Part shown: piece by piece, positions 8,382 through 16,541 of the stretch
Numbering within the stretch: the first letter of the stretch is position 1
How the letters are laid out: each line of letters opens with the position of its first letter
Source: an uncultured Bacteroidales bacterium
GTDB taxonomy: Bacteria > Bacteroidota > Bacteroidia > Bacteroidales > Paludibacteraceae
Length of the DNA: 24,613 bases
Reading direction: 5' to 3'
Assembly: GCA_934725535.1 (NCBI GenBank)
Contig: CAKVBV010000037.1
Coordinates: 1 to 24,613, forward strand
Translations under genes and position numbers: made by a program
Notes under the pieces: model-generated
Seen by the model: only the letters and a program-made list of their open reading frames with translations
Told to the model about the DNA's origin: nothing
Database searches by the model: none

Positions 8382-9044
8382 TTACCAGTTTATAGGGGGA
8401 AGATTGTGGGTAATTAGGTAGCGGTTGGCGGCAGAGAAATGCCCGCAACCGATGAAACCGCGGTAGGCACTGAGGGGGCTTGGGTGCGGGGCGGTGAGAA
8501 CAAGATGACGCTTGCGGTCGATGAACTGCCCCTTGCGTTGGGCATAACTACCCCAGAGCATAAAGACGAGATTTTCACGTTGCTCATTGAGGGCTGCAAT
8601 GGCAGCATCGGTGAGTTCCTCCCACCCTTTGTTCTGATGGCTGCCGGCACGGTGTGCCTCGACTGTGAGTGTAGCGTTGAGGAGCAAGACTCCTTGTTCT
8701 GCCCAATGAGTGAGGTCGCCAGATGTGGGAATAGGTTTGCCAAGGTCGCGGTTGAGTTCCTTATAGATATTATCCAGCGACGGTGGGATAGGCACGCCTT
8801 CGCCGACAGAGAAACAGAGTCCCTGCGCCTGTCCGAGTTCATGGTAAGGGTCTTGCCCGATAATAACTACCCGTACTTTGTTGAAAGGGCATATATCAAA
8901 CGCACGGAAGATTTGTGCAGCAGGCGGGAAACATTGCCGTGTGCGATAGGCTTGACGCACAAACTGCGTGAGCAACTCAAAATACGGTTTATCGAATTCG
9001 GGTTGCAAGACGCGCCCCCAACTCTCTTCTATCCGGACGTTCAT
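8382..9044 (-). CDS. ung: Uracil-DNA glycosylase, family 1
   Basis: The 220-residue protein excises uracil from DNA as the first step of base excision repair in the cytoplasm. Motif A, G63-Q-D65-P-Y-H68, contains the catalytic aspartate D65. Motif B, H187-P-S-P-L-S192, forms the DNA-intercalating loop and is followed by AYRGF. Length and C-terminus (PPINW) are normal, so the neighbouring IS remnant that starts 6 bases after the stop did not truncate it. It sits 55 bases downstream of queA. Immediately upstream of its ATG is an AT-rich array with a 7-bp period, occupying the ribosome-binding region. Confidence 0.96.
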   Translation of the reverse strand: MNVRIEESWGRVLQPEFDKPYFELLTQFVRQAYRTRQCFPPAAQIFRAFDICPFNKVRVVIIGQDPYHELGQAQGLCFSVGEGVPIPPSLDNIYKELNRDLGKPIPTSGDLTHWAEQGVLLLNATLTVEAHRAGSHQNKGWEELTDAAIAALNEQRENLVFMLWGSYAQRKGQFIDRKRHLVLTAPHPSPLSAYRGFIGCGHFSAANRYLITHNLPPINW

Positions 9045-9050
9045 GTGCTC

Positions 9051-9081
9051 AATTAAGAATTAAAAATGAAGAATTAAGAAT
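9051..9081 (-). repeat. AT-rich 7-bp tandem repeat upstream of ung
   Basis: Four units of 7 bases are visible on the plus strand: AATTAAG, AATTAAA, AATGAAG, AATTAAG, then a partial AAT. The array ends 6 bases upstream of the ung ATG, so it covers the presumed translation-initiation region. Related arrays precede gldM and a FISUMP gene. Confidence 0.75.
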
Positions 9082-9099
9082 GGTATGCTTCATTTAATA

Positions 9100-10203
9100 C
9101 TAATCCACGATGAGCATGGCATCGCCGTAGTCGCCGAAATGATAACCCTCTCGGATAGCCACCTCGTAGGCGTGCATGACATTGTCGTATCCGCCGAAAG
9201 TAGCCACCATAATGAGTTGCGAGGATACGGGCATATAGAAATTCACGAAGAACGCGTTTGCCACGGAGAAGTCATAAGGCGGGAATATGAAACGGTTGGT
9301 CCAACCGCTATAGGTCTTGATTTGTCCGCTGGCACCTACTACGTGTTCGAGTGCACGCATTACCTCCGTACCAATGGCACAGACTTGTTTGGCATTGCGG
9401 TGTGCACGGTCCACTGCGTCCACAGCGGGTTGCGTGATGAAGATTTGCTCACTATCCACCTTGTGCTTGCAGAGGTCTTCTACATCAATAGACTTGAAAT
9501 TGCCGAGTGCCATGTGGGAGGTGATGGTCTGTGTCTCTACACCGCGTATCTCCAGACGCTTGAGCAAGTTCTTGGAGAAGTGCAAACCTGCGGCAGGGGC
9601 TGCCACAGCACCTACGTTCTTGGCAAAGACAGTCTGGTAGCGTTCCTCGTCCATCTCGGTGACGGGCAAATCGAGGAAGACACGCTCGTAGGCTTCCTGC
9701 GTAGTCTCGTCCATCGGACGGCGGATGTACTTGGGCAGCGGGGTGGTACCCATGGCATAGAGGTGCTTGATGAAGTCCTCATCGTCATAGTCGGTAAGAA
9801 AACGCACGGTACGTCCGCGAGAGGTGGTGTTGTCGATGACCTCGGCAATGATGGTGGCATCCTCGTCGAAGAAGAGTTTGTTGCCGATACGTATCTTGCG
9901 GGCGGGGTCCACAAGGACGTCCCAGTAGCGGTTCTCGTGTTGCAATTCGCGAAGAAGGAAGACCTCGATATTGGCAAGGGTTTTCTCCTTTTTGGCGTAA
10001 AGCCGTGCAGGGAAGACCTTGGTATCGTTAGCGATAAGCAGGTCGCCTTCATCGAAGTAGGAGACTACATCGCTGACGTTCTTATGTTCGATGTCGCCTG
10101 TGGAGCGGTGGAGTACCATGAGCCGTGCTTCATCACGGAAACGGCTGGGGAATTGGGCTATGAGTTCTTCCGGTAAATGAAACCTGAAATTACTCAGCCT
10201 CAT
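9100..10203 (-). CDS. queA: S-adenosylmethionine:tRNA ribosyltransferase-isomerase
   Basis: QueA transfers the ribosyl part of S-adenosylmethionine to 7-aminomethyl-7-deazaguanine in tRNA, forming epoxyqueuosine. Family features include the N-terminal LPEELIAQFPS, ANDTKVFPARL, the central GAVAAPAAGLHF, TSHMALGNF and GWTNRFIFPPYDF. The 367-residue length is close to the norm. I chose the ATG at 10203 (MRLSNFRFHLP) because family members start at this position; an in-frame ATG at 10221 would add six residues. Either start overlaps the end of truB (14 or 32 bases), indicating coupled translation in the ftsX-DUF3098-uppP-truB-queA run. Confidence 0.95.
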   Translation of the reverse strand: MRLSNFRFHLPEELIAQFPSRFRDEARLMVLHRSTGDIEHKNVSDVVSYFDEGDLLIANDTKVFPARLYAKKEKTLANIEVFLLRELQHENRYWDVLVDPARKIRIGNKLFFDEDATIIAEVIDNTTSRGRTVRFLTDYDDEDFIKHLYAMGTTPLPKYIRRPMDETTQEAYERVFLDLPVTEMDEERYQTVFAKNVGAVAAPAAGLHFSKNLLKRLEIRGVETQTITSHMALGNFKSIDVEDLCKHKVDSEQIFITQPAVDAVDRAHRNAKQVCAIGTEVMRALEHVVGASGQIKTYSGWTNRFIFPPYDFSVANAFFVNFYMPVSSQLIMVATFGGYDNVMHAYEVAIREGYHFGDYGDAMLIVD

Positions 10204-10924
10204 GGAAGTATCTAATTTCATTATGTTCGTTGCTTATACAGTTATTAATCAGTTCGTTGAATTTGTCAAAAGTCATGCAGTTCTCTATGCGGATGTCTCC
10301 CACTCGGGTGCGGCGAAGGGCAATAAGATGGGCACCACTATCAAGCCGCTGCCCGATGTCTCGGGCAAGAGCACGTATGTAGGTACCTTTGCTGCAAACG
10401 ATACACAGTTCGAGTTGCATAGTGGTCTCGTCGAAACGCAGGATTTCTATCTCGTCAATGACGAGGAGTTTGGGTTTGAGTTCCGCGACTTCGCCCTGCC
10501 GTGCCAGTTTGTATGCCCGCTTGCCGTCCACCTTGACGGCAGAGAACATGGGCGGTACCTGCCATTGCTCGCCTTGGAACTCCGGAATGACTTTGTCTAT
10601 GAGTGCGCGTGTGATGTGCGCAGTGGGATAGGTGCAGTCGATGGGTTTCTCAAGGTCGAAACTTGGAGTGGTGGCTCCGAGTTGCAAGGTAGCCACATAC
10701 TCCTTTTGGTGTGCCTGCAGTTGGTCGATGAGTTTGGTCTTGCGTCCCGTGCAGACAACGACCACCCCTGTAGCCAACGGGTCAAGGGTACCCGTATGCC
10801 CGACCTTGAGTTTCTTCAGTCCAAGACGGTGGCAGAGCAGCCATCGGGTCTTGCCCACGACATCGAAACTGGTCCAACGGTAGGGCTTGTCGAATGCCAA
10901 TATCTCACCCTCAACAAAGTCCAT
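10190..10924 (-). CDS. truB: tRNA pseudouridine(55) synthase
   Basis: The 244-residue enzyme isomerises U55 in the T loop of tRNAs. The catalytic aspartate D48 lies in GHTGTLDPLATG, and the PPMFSAVKVDGKRAYKLAR segment is diagnostic. The protein is near the short end for TruB; I see no long C-terminal PUA extension, as is usual in Bacteroidetes. It overlaps uppP by 14 bases and queA at its 3' end. Confidence 0.96.
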   Translation of the reverse strand: MDFVEGEILAFDKPYRWTSFDVVGKTRWLLCHRLGLKKLKVGHTGTLDPLATGVVVVCTGRKTKLIDQLQAHQKEYVATLQLGATTPSFDLEKPIDCTYPTAHITRALIDKVIPEFQGEQWQVPPMFSAVKVDGKRAYKLARQGEVAELKPKLLVIDEIEILRFDETTMQLELCIVCSKGTYIRALARDIGQRLDSGAHLIALRRTRVGDIRIENCMTFDKFNELINNCISNEHNEIRYFHEAE

Positions 10925-11717
10925 ATATAATGGCGAATACGCCTACACAAAGGCAGTATATGGCGAAATATATGAGTTTCTGACGGCGTACAATGTCTAT
11001 CATAAAGCGGCAGGCAAAACAGCCTGTTATGAAGGCCGCAAGGAAACCGACTATCATAGGAACGATGCCCAATGTGCTGGTAACCTCACCGCTGAGTATG
11101 TCGAGCAGTTCGAGAAAGGCTTCGCCGAGTATAGGTATCAGCACCATAAGGAATGAGAACTTGGTGACGCTCTCTTTCTTGACACCGCAGAGCAGTCCGG
11201 TGGCAATGGTGGTACCGCTTCGGCTAAGTCCGGGAAGTACGGCAACGGCTTGCGCACAACCGATGATGATAGCATCTTTGTAACCCACTTCGTGCCCTGC
11301 TCCCGCACGGCGTTTGCTGAGCCACTCGCTGAGGTAGAGCAGTACGGCAGTGATACACAGACAGATACCAACAAGGAGCAGCCCGTGTCCGAAGAGAGCC
11401 TCCACCTGGTCCTTGAAGAACATACCCACGATGAAGACAGGTATCATAGACACCAGAATCATGGCGACATAGTTCTTCTCCTCGTTCCACTTGGTGGTGG
11501 TAAACGTGCCACGGAAGAGTTGTGCCACTTCTTTCCAGAGGATGACCAATGTGGATAGTACGGTGGCCGTGTGGACGGTGATAGCAAATGTGAGGTTCTC
11601 CTCACCTGCCGTGCCGAGTAGGGCTTGTCCTATCTCAAGGTGTCCTGACGATGATACAGGCAGGAACTCGGTGAGTCCCTGAATAATGCCCAAGATGAGT
11701 GCTTCCCACCAACTCAT
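10911..11717 (-). CDS. uppP: Undecaprenyl-diphosphate phosphatase (BacA/UppP)
   Basis: This 268-residue membrane protein hydrolyses undecaprenyl diphosphate to the monophosphate, recycling the lipid carrier for peptidoglycan and glycan export. The first signature is QGLTE17FLPVSSSGH26 and the second is P162-G-L-S-R166-S-G-T-T170; together they form the active site. Several hydrophobic segments span the inner membrane. The start shares an ATGA overlap with the DUF3098 gene, and the 3' end overlaps truB by 14 bases. A PAP2 protein in the same window could have a related activity. Confidence 0.96.
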   Translation of the reverse strand: MSWWEALILGIIQGLTEFLPVSSSGHLEIGQALLGTAGEENLTFAITVHTATVLSTLVILWKEVAQLFRGTFTTTKWNEEKNYVAMILVSMIPVFIVGMFFKDQVEALFGHGLLLVGICLCITAVLLYLSEWLSKRRAGAGHEVGYKDAIIIGCAQAVAVLPGLSRSGTTIATGLLCGVKKESVTKFSFLMVLIPILGEAFLELLDILSGEVTSTLGIVPMIVGFLAAFITGCFACRFMIDIVRRQKLIYFAIYCLCVGVFAIIYGLC

Positions 11718-11932
11718 TTCTTCTTCGGTTTATAGAGAATGGCGGCAATCATCATAACGAATCCAAACAAGGAAATCATCGGTCCGACCGTGATACGGCG
11801 GACAGAGAAGATGTCGGGATTGTATTCGGTGGCACCACTGGGCGCACCCACCATCAGTGCAAAACCGAGAACGATAATGACGAAACTGACGGCGATAAGG
11901 ATAATGTTCAGTTTAGGGAGATTAAATTTCAT
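11714..11932 (-). CDS. DUF3098 small membrane protein
   Basis: The 72-residue product has two hydrophobic segments (about residues 9-28 and 48-66) separated by a short loop with YNPDIFSVRRITVGP, and ends in KPKKK. This matches the DUF3098 family, which in Bacteroidetes is regularly found between ftsX and uppP. Its function is unknown. It overlaps ftsX by 11 bases and uppP by 4 bases. Confidence 0.88.
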   Translation of the reverse strand: MKFNLPKLNIILIAVSFVIIVLGFALMVGAPSGATEYNPDIFSVRRITVGPMISLFGFVMMIAAILYKPKKK

Positions 11933-12785
11933 ACATCTTATTGATTTTCATTCGTATATATCTATTTGTAGCAGCCCATGAGGCAAGGAACGTGATGAGT
12001 ACGCCGCTTGCCAAGACCACGGCAATGACAAAGGAAATGTTCTGCCACGTGAGGGGGAAGAGCATAATGCCAAGCCGCGCCTTGCAGTAGTAGAAAGCCC
12101 CTGCCAGTACGAGTAAGGCGAGGGCACTCGCCTCAACACCCATACGCATATTACGGCGTATGAAAGGCCACTTGATGACCCACGGTGTGGCACCGACAAG
12201 GCGCATAGTGTTGATAAGGAAGCGTTTGGAATAGACTTGCAGTTGGATGGTGTTGCTGATAAGTACGAGTGCGATGATGAGCAGGGCAGCAGCAATTGCA
12301 AGCAGTATGAGCGAAGCCTCGCCGATATTGCTGTCGAGCATGCGGACCACGTCCTCCTGATAGACGATTTTGTCCACAAAGGGGAGAGCGGTAAGGCGTG
12401 TCTCAATGGCGGCAATGCTATCGGACTGCGCATATTGGGCATTGAGATGCGCCTCGTAGGCATTGGGCAACGGGTTGTAGCCGAGGAACTTCTGCGGGTC
12501 TTCGCCAAGGTTGGCAATATGCTCTTGGAGGGCTTCCTCGCGGGAGATATAGCGGGAGTCGAGACAATATGGGGAGGCATTGAGCAACTTGCCCATACGG
12601 GCGGTCTCGTCTTCGGTAGCGGCATCGGACATGACAATAGTAAGTGCCACATTCTCGCGGACATGGCGCATCAATTCATGGGCAGACAGCAGGACGATAC
12701 ACTCTAACCCAATCAAACAAAGCACCAACGCGATAGAAATCGTGGTGGTGAGGTACATATTGAAAAAACTATGAGGTCGTTTCAT
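11922..12785 (-). CDS. ftsX: Cell division protein FtsX
   Basis: The 287-residue protein has the FtsX layout: a cytoplasmic N-terminus, one membrane segment (about 12-34), an extracytoplasmic domain with the ISREEAL motif, then three membrane segments from about residue 157. FtsX with the ATPase FtsE activates peptidoglycan hydrolases at the septum. ftsE is not in the window, which is common in Bacteroidetes. It is the first gene of the run that continues to queA. No consensus TAnnTTTG promoter is visible in the 167-base gap upstream; that gap instead holds three 11-bp direct repeats and a hairpin. Confidence 0.93.
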   Translation of the reverse strand: MKRPHSFFNMYLTTTISIALVLCLIGLECIVLLSAHELMRHVRENVALTIVMSDAATEDETARMGKLLNASPYCLDSRYISREEALQEHIANLGEDPQKFLGYNPLPNAYEAHLNAQYAQSDSIAAIETRLTALPFVDKIVYQEDVVRMLDSNIGEASLILLAIAAALLIIALVLISNTIQLQVYSKRFLINTMRLVGATPWVIKWPFIRRNMRMGVEASALALLVLAGAFYYCKARLGIMLFPLTWQNISFVIAVVLASGVLITFLASWAATNRYIRMKINKMYEI

Positions 12786-12833
12786 TGGCTTATGTTTGAA
12801 TTGAACAGGTCGGGTTAAAATGGCTATCTTACC

Positions 12834-12866
12834 GACCCGCGATAGACCCGCGACAGACCCGCGAAA
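12834..12866 (-). repeat. Three tandem 11-bp repeats upstream of ftsX
   Basis: On the plus strand GACCCGCGATA, GACCCGCGACA and GACCCGCGAAA occur back to back. They share the 9-base core GACCCGCGA with a strict 11-bp period, about 50-80 bases upstream of the ftsX start. The period is close to one helical turn, so the copies would face the same side of the DNA. A binding-site role is only inferred. Confidence 0.7.
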
Positions 12867-12901
12867 TACTCACGAGACAACACGAAGATATTATAGTGAA
12901 T

Positions 12902-12938
12902 AGAGGCTGCCTAATGCATATCTCATCAGGCAGCCTCT
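12902..12938 (-). terminator. Hairpin at the end of the porP-gldKLMN operon
   Basis: A perfect 11-bp inverted repeat (AGAGGCTGCCT at 12902-12912, AGGCAGCCTCT at 12928-12938) with a 15-base loop lies 15 bases after the gldN stop. The T tract that should follow on the minus strand is weak (ATTCACTATAATATC), so it may be an attenuator or a 3'-end stabiliser rather than a strong terminator. Confidence 0.6.
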
Positions 12939-12952
12939 GTGCGAAGAGCATA

Positions 12953-13888
12953 TTAGTACTCCCAGAGGTCTTGCTCGGTGTTGAGCAGTTCCGCCTCGAT
13001 GCGTTTTTGCTCTTTCTGTATCTCCTCGTATGTCTTGGCGTAATCAGGAATCATACGGTCATAGAGATTGCTCTCGCCGACAAGGTAACTGGTGTAGAGT
13101 TTCTTGGCAAAGAACTCGTCGAAGGTGACGCGCTTGGTCTCGTTCTGGCGCGGCATAATATACTGCTTAGCCATATACGGGCGGAAAGCGTCGAATGGTA
13201 CCCAGAAGAGGATTTGTCCATAAAGAGCCTCCATAACAGGCATGTCATCGTAGTAGGTAGCATTGTCGGAGTTCATAGGTGCGATACCCATAATCTTGGT
13301 GTACAGACGCGAGTAGTGACGGTCGAAGAATATGACCTCCTGAATCATGTACTTGAGTTGGTTGCGCACAAATCCGCGGTAGGAGTAGTTGTTGAAGCGC
13401 ATCTCTCCTGCGATAGAGTCATAGTTGAGCAACATATACTCGGAGGTGGCTATATTACCATCTCCCAATTCACCGTTACGGTCGGTGTTGAGCAGTGTCG
13501 GAATCATCTCGCGAGCCATGGGAGGATTGTTGAAGTAAGGCTTGATGTCTCCGGCATCTGAAGATTTTTCGTACACAGGCATACCATCTTGGATTGCACC
13601 AAGCATCACCTTGAAGAGTGAACTATACTTCGGGTCTTCAGGGTTGACGGGTGTATAGAGTTGGTAGTTCTGCTTGAACCGCATATCGATGATACGATAT
13701 ACGACACGCGCCCACACCACATCATCGGAGCGGTGGAAGACGGATACCAACGTGTCTGCTGATTGGGCTAACTCTTGCGTTTCGATACGCAGCATACCCA
13801 TATCGTCAAAGAACGAGTTGATTTGATGTTGCGCTTGGGCTACCGTAAAGCCCAAAAGCGTGCATGCGATAATACAAAATTTCTTCAT
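12953..13888 (-). CDS. gldN: T9SS/gliding component GldN (PorN)
   Basis: The 311-residue protein starts with a signal peptide (MKKFCIIACTLLGFTVAQAQ) and carries GldN-like features such as the basic/aromatic VVYRIIDMRFKQNYQLYTPVNPEDPKY segment (about 60-85) and YKIM-type sequences around TKIMGIAPMNSD. In characterised systems GldN/PorN is a periplasmic protein that joins with GldK in a ring attached to the outer membrane and is required for T9SS secretion. It is the last gene of the porP-gldK-gldL-gldM-gldN set, 24 bases after gldM, and is followed by a hairpin. Confidence 0.94.
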   Translation of the reverse strand: MKKFCIIACTLLGFTVAQAQHQINSFFDDMGMLRIETQELAQSADTLVSVFHRSDDVVWARVVYRIIDMRFKQNYQLYTPVNPEDPKYSSLFKVMLGAIQDGMPVYEKSSDAGDIKPYFNNPPMAREMIPTLLNTDRNGELGDGNIATSEYMLLNYDSIAGEMRFNNYSYRGFVRNQLKYMIQEVIFFDRHYSRLYTKIMGIAPMNSDNATYYDDMPVMEALYGQILFWVPFDAFRPYMAKQYIMPRQNETKRVTFDEFFAKKLYTSYLVGESNLYDRMIPDYAKTYEEIQKEQKRIEAELLNTEQDLWEY

Positions 13889-13912
13889 AATACTATATAA
13901 ATAGGAGTTCCC

Positions 13913-15463
13913 TTAATTGAGTTCGATGGGGAGACCACGCAACTGGATTTCCTTGCCATCGGGACCTTTTGCCTTGATATACTGGAGGTTGACCATATTG
14001 CCTTGCTTGAGTTTTTTGATAGCGGCAAGAGCCTTTTGGTCGAACTTATCCCCTTTGACAGAGATGGATGCACCAGTAGGCAGTTTGACTTGGAAACCTG
14101 TAATCTCGAACTTAGCCTGCACCAAACCATCGGCACCATAGGAGGCAATGATACGGTTGGAGGGGTTAATCATCTGTGAGCGAGGTATCTTAGTTTCTTC
14201 GGTAGGTACACCGTTGATTTCAAAGTAAGCATCCGGACGCGGCAGGTTCTTAACGCGATAGACATGTGAGCCCATGAGCGCAGCCTTGCCGTTGAAGTCT
14301 GCATAGACTTCGATGGTCATCTTATCGGGAGTACTTGCGCCAGGCTTGATAATCCAACGCCCGTCTTTCTGTGTGATAGTGGCACCGGCACACTGCACTT
14401 TGAGTTTGTTGCTGCTGACACCAGGTACAGAGATAGAGAACGGGTTGTCGTAACCGCGGTACATGATGTTGAGGTCTGTGTTGGAGATAGTGGCACTAGG
14501 CTCCCCCACCGTATATTCGCGTTCGAAAGGCAGGTATTGCATCACGCCTTGCTGGTCCATGTAACCAATCTTTCCGACAATCTTCTGCGTACCCACATTG
14601 TTGGCTACAATCTCGTAGATGCCGTTGCTGCCTATTTGTTGTCCATTGACATGGTATTCAGGCGTTTGCGTGGAGTCGATAGCCGCCAAGATGATTTGCG
14701 CGGTGTACTTGTTGCCCTTGATGACGTAGTCTGAAGCAGGGATGACATAGGCATTGAACTTATTCACGCGCAAGTCGCCTGCATCGGTAGCGTCCAGGAG
14801 GTAGCGCACAGCCTTACCCTCGCAGTTGCGTACATCGTTCTGCAACTTGGTAAGCACGGTGATGGAGGCACACATAGGCATTTCGTGGAAGATGGCGTTC
14901 TCCCATGTAACCACTTCGCCCTCCGCGTTGGTGCCGTCAGCGACAGAGAACGTAGCCTCGAACTCAGTGTCCAATGCTTCGGAGTCACCTGTGATATCCT
15001 CAAGGAACTTACAGTAAGTAATGATTTTCTCTTTTAGGATAGCCGCGTTACCATCGTTGATGGCATAGCGTTGCGGGATATTGGTATCGTCTTTCTTACC
15101 TATCTCACGTACAGAAGCGTTCTCTTTGGCTTTGCTACCATCTGCCATACGCACCATCTCGTCTTTGAAGTTCTGCACATACGCATAGAACTCATCGGAC
15201 TTCTCTTTTACCTGCATAGCCTTGTCATACCACTCCTGGGTCTTCTCGGGGTTTTTCTCCAAGGCGGCACGGAACTGTGCATAGAAGTTCTCGTTACTGC
15301 TGGTAGTGGTTTCGATGGTAGAGTGCAGACTATCGTCCACCTGTGTGTAGCCATTCAAGATGGCGGCACTGACGTTCAGTGCCAACATGGCTGTCAGCAC
15401 CAAATACATCATACCAATCATTTTTTGTCTCGGGGTTTCCGGACAGTTTTTTGCTCCACCCAT
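13913..15463 (-). CDS. gldM: T9SS motor component GldM (PorM)
   Basis: The 516-residue protein has the expected GldM length. It has a cytoplasmic N-terminus (MGGAKNCPETPRQKM), one membrane helix at about 15-36 and a long periplasmic region of repeated beta domains. GldM dimers cross the periplasm and, with GldL, convert the proton motive force into movement that powers secretion and gliding. The 42-base gap between gldL and gldM is almost entirely filled by an alternating 7-bp AT repeat that ends about 5 bases from the ATG. The repeat could influence translation of this gene relative to gldL. Confidence 0.96.
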   Translation of the reverse strand: MGGAKNCPETPRQKMIGMMYLVLTAMLALNVSAAILNGYTQVDDSLHSTIETTTSSNENFYAQFRAALEKNPEKTQEWYDKAMQVKEKSDEFYAYVQNFKDEMVRMADGSKAKENASVREIGKKDDTNIPQRYAINDGNAAILKEKIITYCKFLEDITGDSEALDTEFEATFSVADGTNAEGEVVTWENAIFHEMPMCASITVLTKLQNDVRNCEGKAVRYLLDATDAGDLRVNKFNAYVIPASDYVIKGNKYTAQIILAAIDSTQTPEYHVNGQQIGSNGIYEIVANNVGTQKIVGKIGYMDQQGVMQYLPFEREYTVGEPSATISNTDLNIMYRGYDNPFSISVPGVSSNKLKVQCAGATITQKDGRWIIKPGASTPDKMTIEVYADFNGKAALMGSHVYRVKNLPRPDAYFEINGVPTEETKIPRSQMINPSNRIIASYGADGLVQAKFEITGFQVKLPTGASISVKGDKFDQKALAAIKKLKQGNMVNLQYIKAKGPDGKEIQLRGLPIELN

Positions 15464-15464
15464 G

Positions 15465-15498
15465 GTTAATTAATAGTTAATAATTAATAGTTAATATT
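15465..15498 (-). repeat. AT-rich 7-bp tandem repeat upstream of gldM
   Basis: On the plus strand ATTAATA, GTTAATA, ATTAATA and GTTAATA run without interruption from 15469 to 15496, so two perfect 14-bp dimers are present, with a partial unit on the start-codon side. The array sits in the initiation region of gldM. Confidence 0.8.
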
Positions 15499-15505
15499 GG
15501 GTGAT

Positions 15506-16486
15506 TTATGCCAAAGCATTGAGCATATTGCCATACACATTGTTGAGGTCGGCCACTTGGCTTGCCAGTTTCTTTGCACCTGCTTCATACGCCTCGTGGC
15601 TCTTGAGAGCCTCGTTGGCTACATCGCTCATCTTTTTGACATTAGCCGTAAGGGTTTCTATTTGAGTGCTGGTAGCAGATACTTTCTCTGTTTGTGCTTT
15701 GTAAGCCTCTACTTGTGCCTGAATGGTCTTGAGTTGCAGTTCGTACACAGCGTTGAGACTAGAAAGTTGTCCTGCGATAGCATTGACGTTAGCCTCGTAG
15801 GCTTTGGTGCCGGTAGCCACTTTCTGCATATCCGTAGCCACTTGTGTATAGGTAGCACCTAATGCTTCGCTCTTCTCGCTGATGGTTTTTCCTGCAATGA
15901 CGAACTGCTCTGCTGCTTCGCCCGCTGCATCCAGTTTCTCCCCCAACTTGTTAGTAGAAGTAGCCACTTTGCCGAGTTCGCTGAGTTGAACAGCGGTCTT
16001 TGCCAAGTTACCGATACCATCGCGAAGAGCATCCATATCTTTCTCACTCAAGGCAGGCACGTTGGCACCTTTGGCCCCCCCCTGTGCGCCACCTGTAGCA
16101 GAGACCGCGCCACCCTCAACACCGGCACCTAACAAAGTGGGCTTGGGACGTTTTTCCATCTCGGCTAATACCTCGGGTTTGGTTCCGTACTCCAAGAGTT
16201 GCGGGAATACATTAGCCCAATGGAAAACGGGATGCGGATCATCCAAGCAACCTATGGCGAACAAGAGAGCCTCAACACCCATACCAATCATAAGCATAGG
16301 TCCTGCTCCGGGAAAGTGCATAATCTTGAACAAGGCACCAATGATAACGACTGACGCACCTAATGAATAGATACAATTGACAATTTTTTGTGCTTTGTAA
16401 GATCCGTAAGCATACTTAAATCTTGCCCACAGACCTTGTTTCTTTGGTTTTGCAGTGCCTTGCTCTGCGATAACTTCTTTTTCCAT
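15506..16486 (-). CDS. gldL: T9SS motor component GldL (PorL)
   Basis: The 326-residue protein has two membrane helices (about 38-55 and 62-80). E72 in the second, within GMGVEALLF, corresponds to the conserved glutamate linked to proton-driven rotation in GldL. A Gly/Ala-rich linker (about 119-142) separates the membrane part from a long, helix-rich coiled region (about 145-326) with many heptad-like stretches. It partners with GldM in the inner membrane. The linker contains eight consecutive G on the coding strand (16075-16082, codons for Q135-G136-G137-A138). A one-base slip there would remove the whole C-terminal region. Confidence 0.95.
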   Translation of the reverse strand: MEKEVIAEQGTAKPKKQGLWARFKYAYGSYKAQKIVNCIYSLGASVVIIGALFKIMHFPGAGPMLMIGMGVEALLFAIGCLDDPHPVFHWANVFPQLLEYGTKPEVLAEMEKRPKPTLLGAGVEGGAVSATGGAQGGAKGANVPALSEKDMDALRDGIGNLAKTAVQLSELGKVATSTNKLGEKLDAAGEAAEQFVIAGKTISEKSEALGATYTQVATDMQKVATGTKAYEANVNAIAGQLSSLNAVYELQLKTIQAQVEAYKAQTEKVSATSTQIETLTANVKKMSDVANEALKSHEAYEAGAKKLASQVADLNNVYGNMLNALA

Positions 16487-16541
16487 TTGTCAAAAAGTTA
16501 GTTAATAAGTTTATTGTTAAATGTTTTTTATGGTATTATTT

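Noticed and set aside
9085..10176. Long plus-strand reading frame of 363 codons opposite queA
   Set aside because: It is the antisense of a clear queA gene, has no family features and arises from codon bias of the real gene. The same holds for the frame at 10202-10930 opposite truB and for many others.
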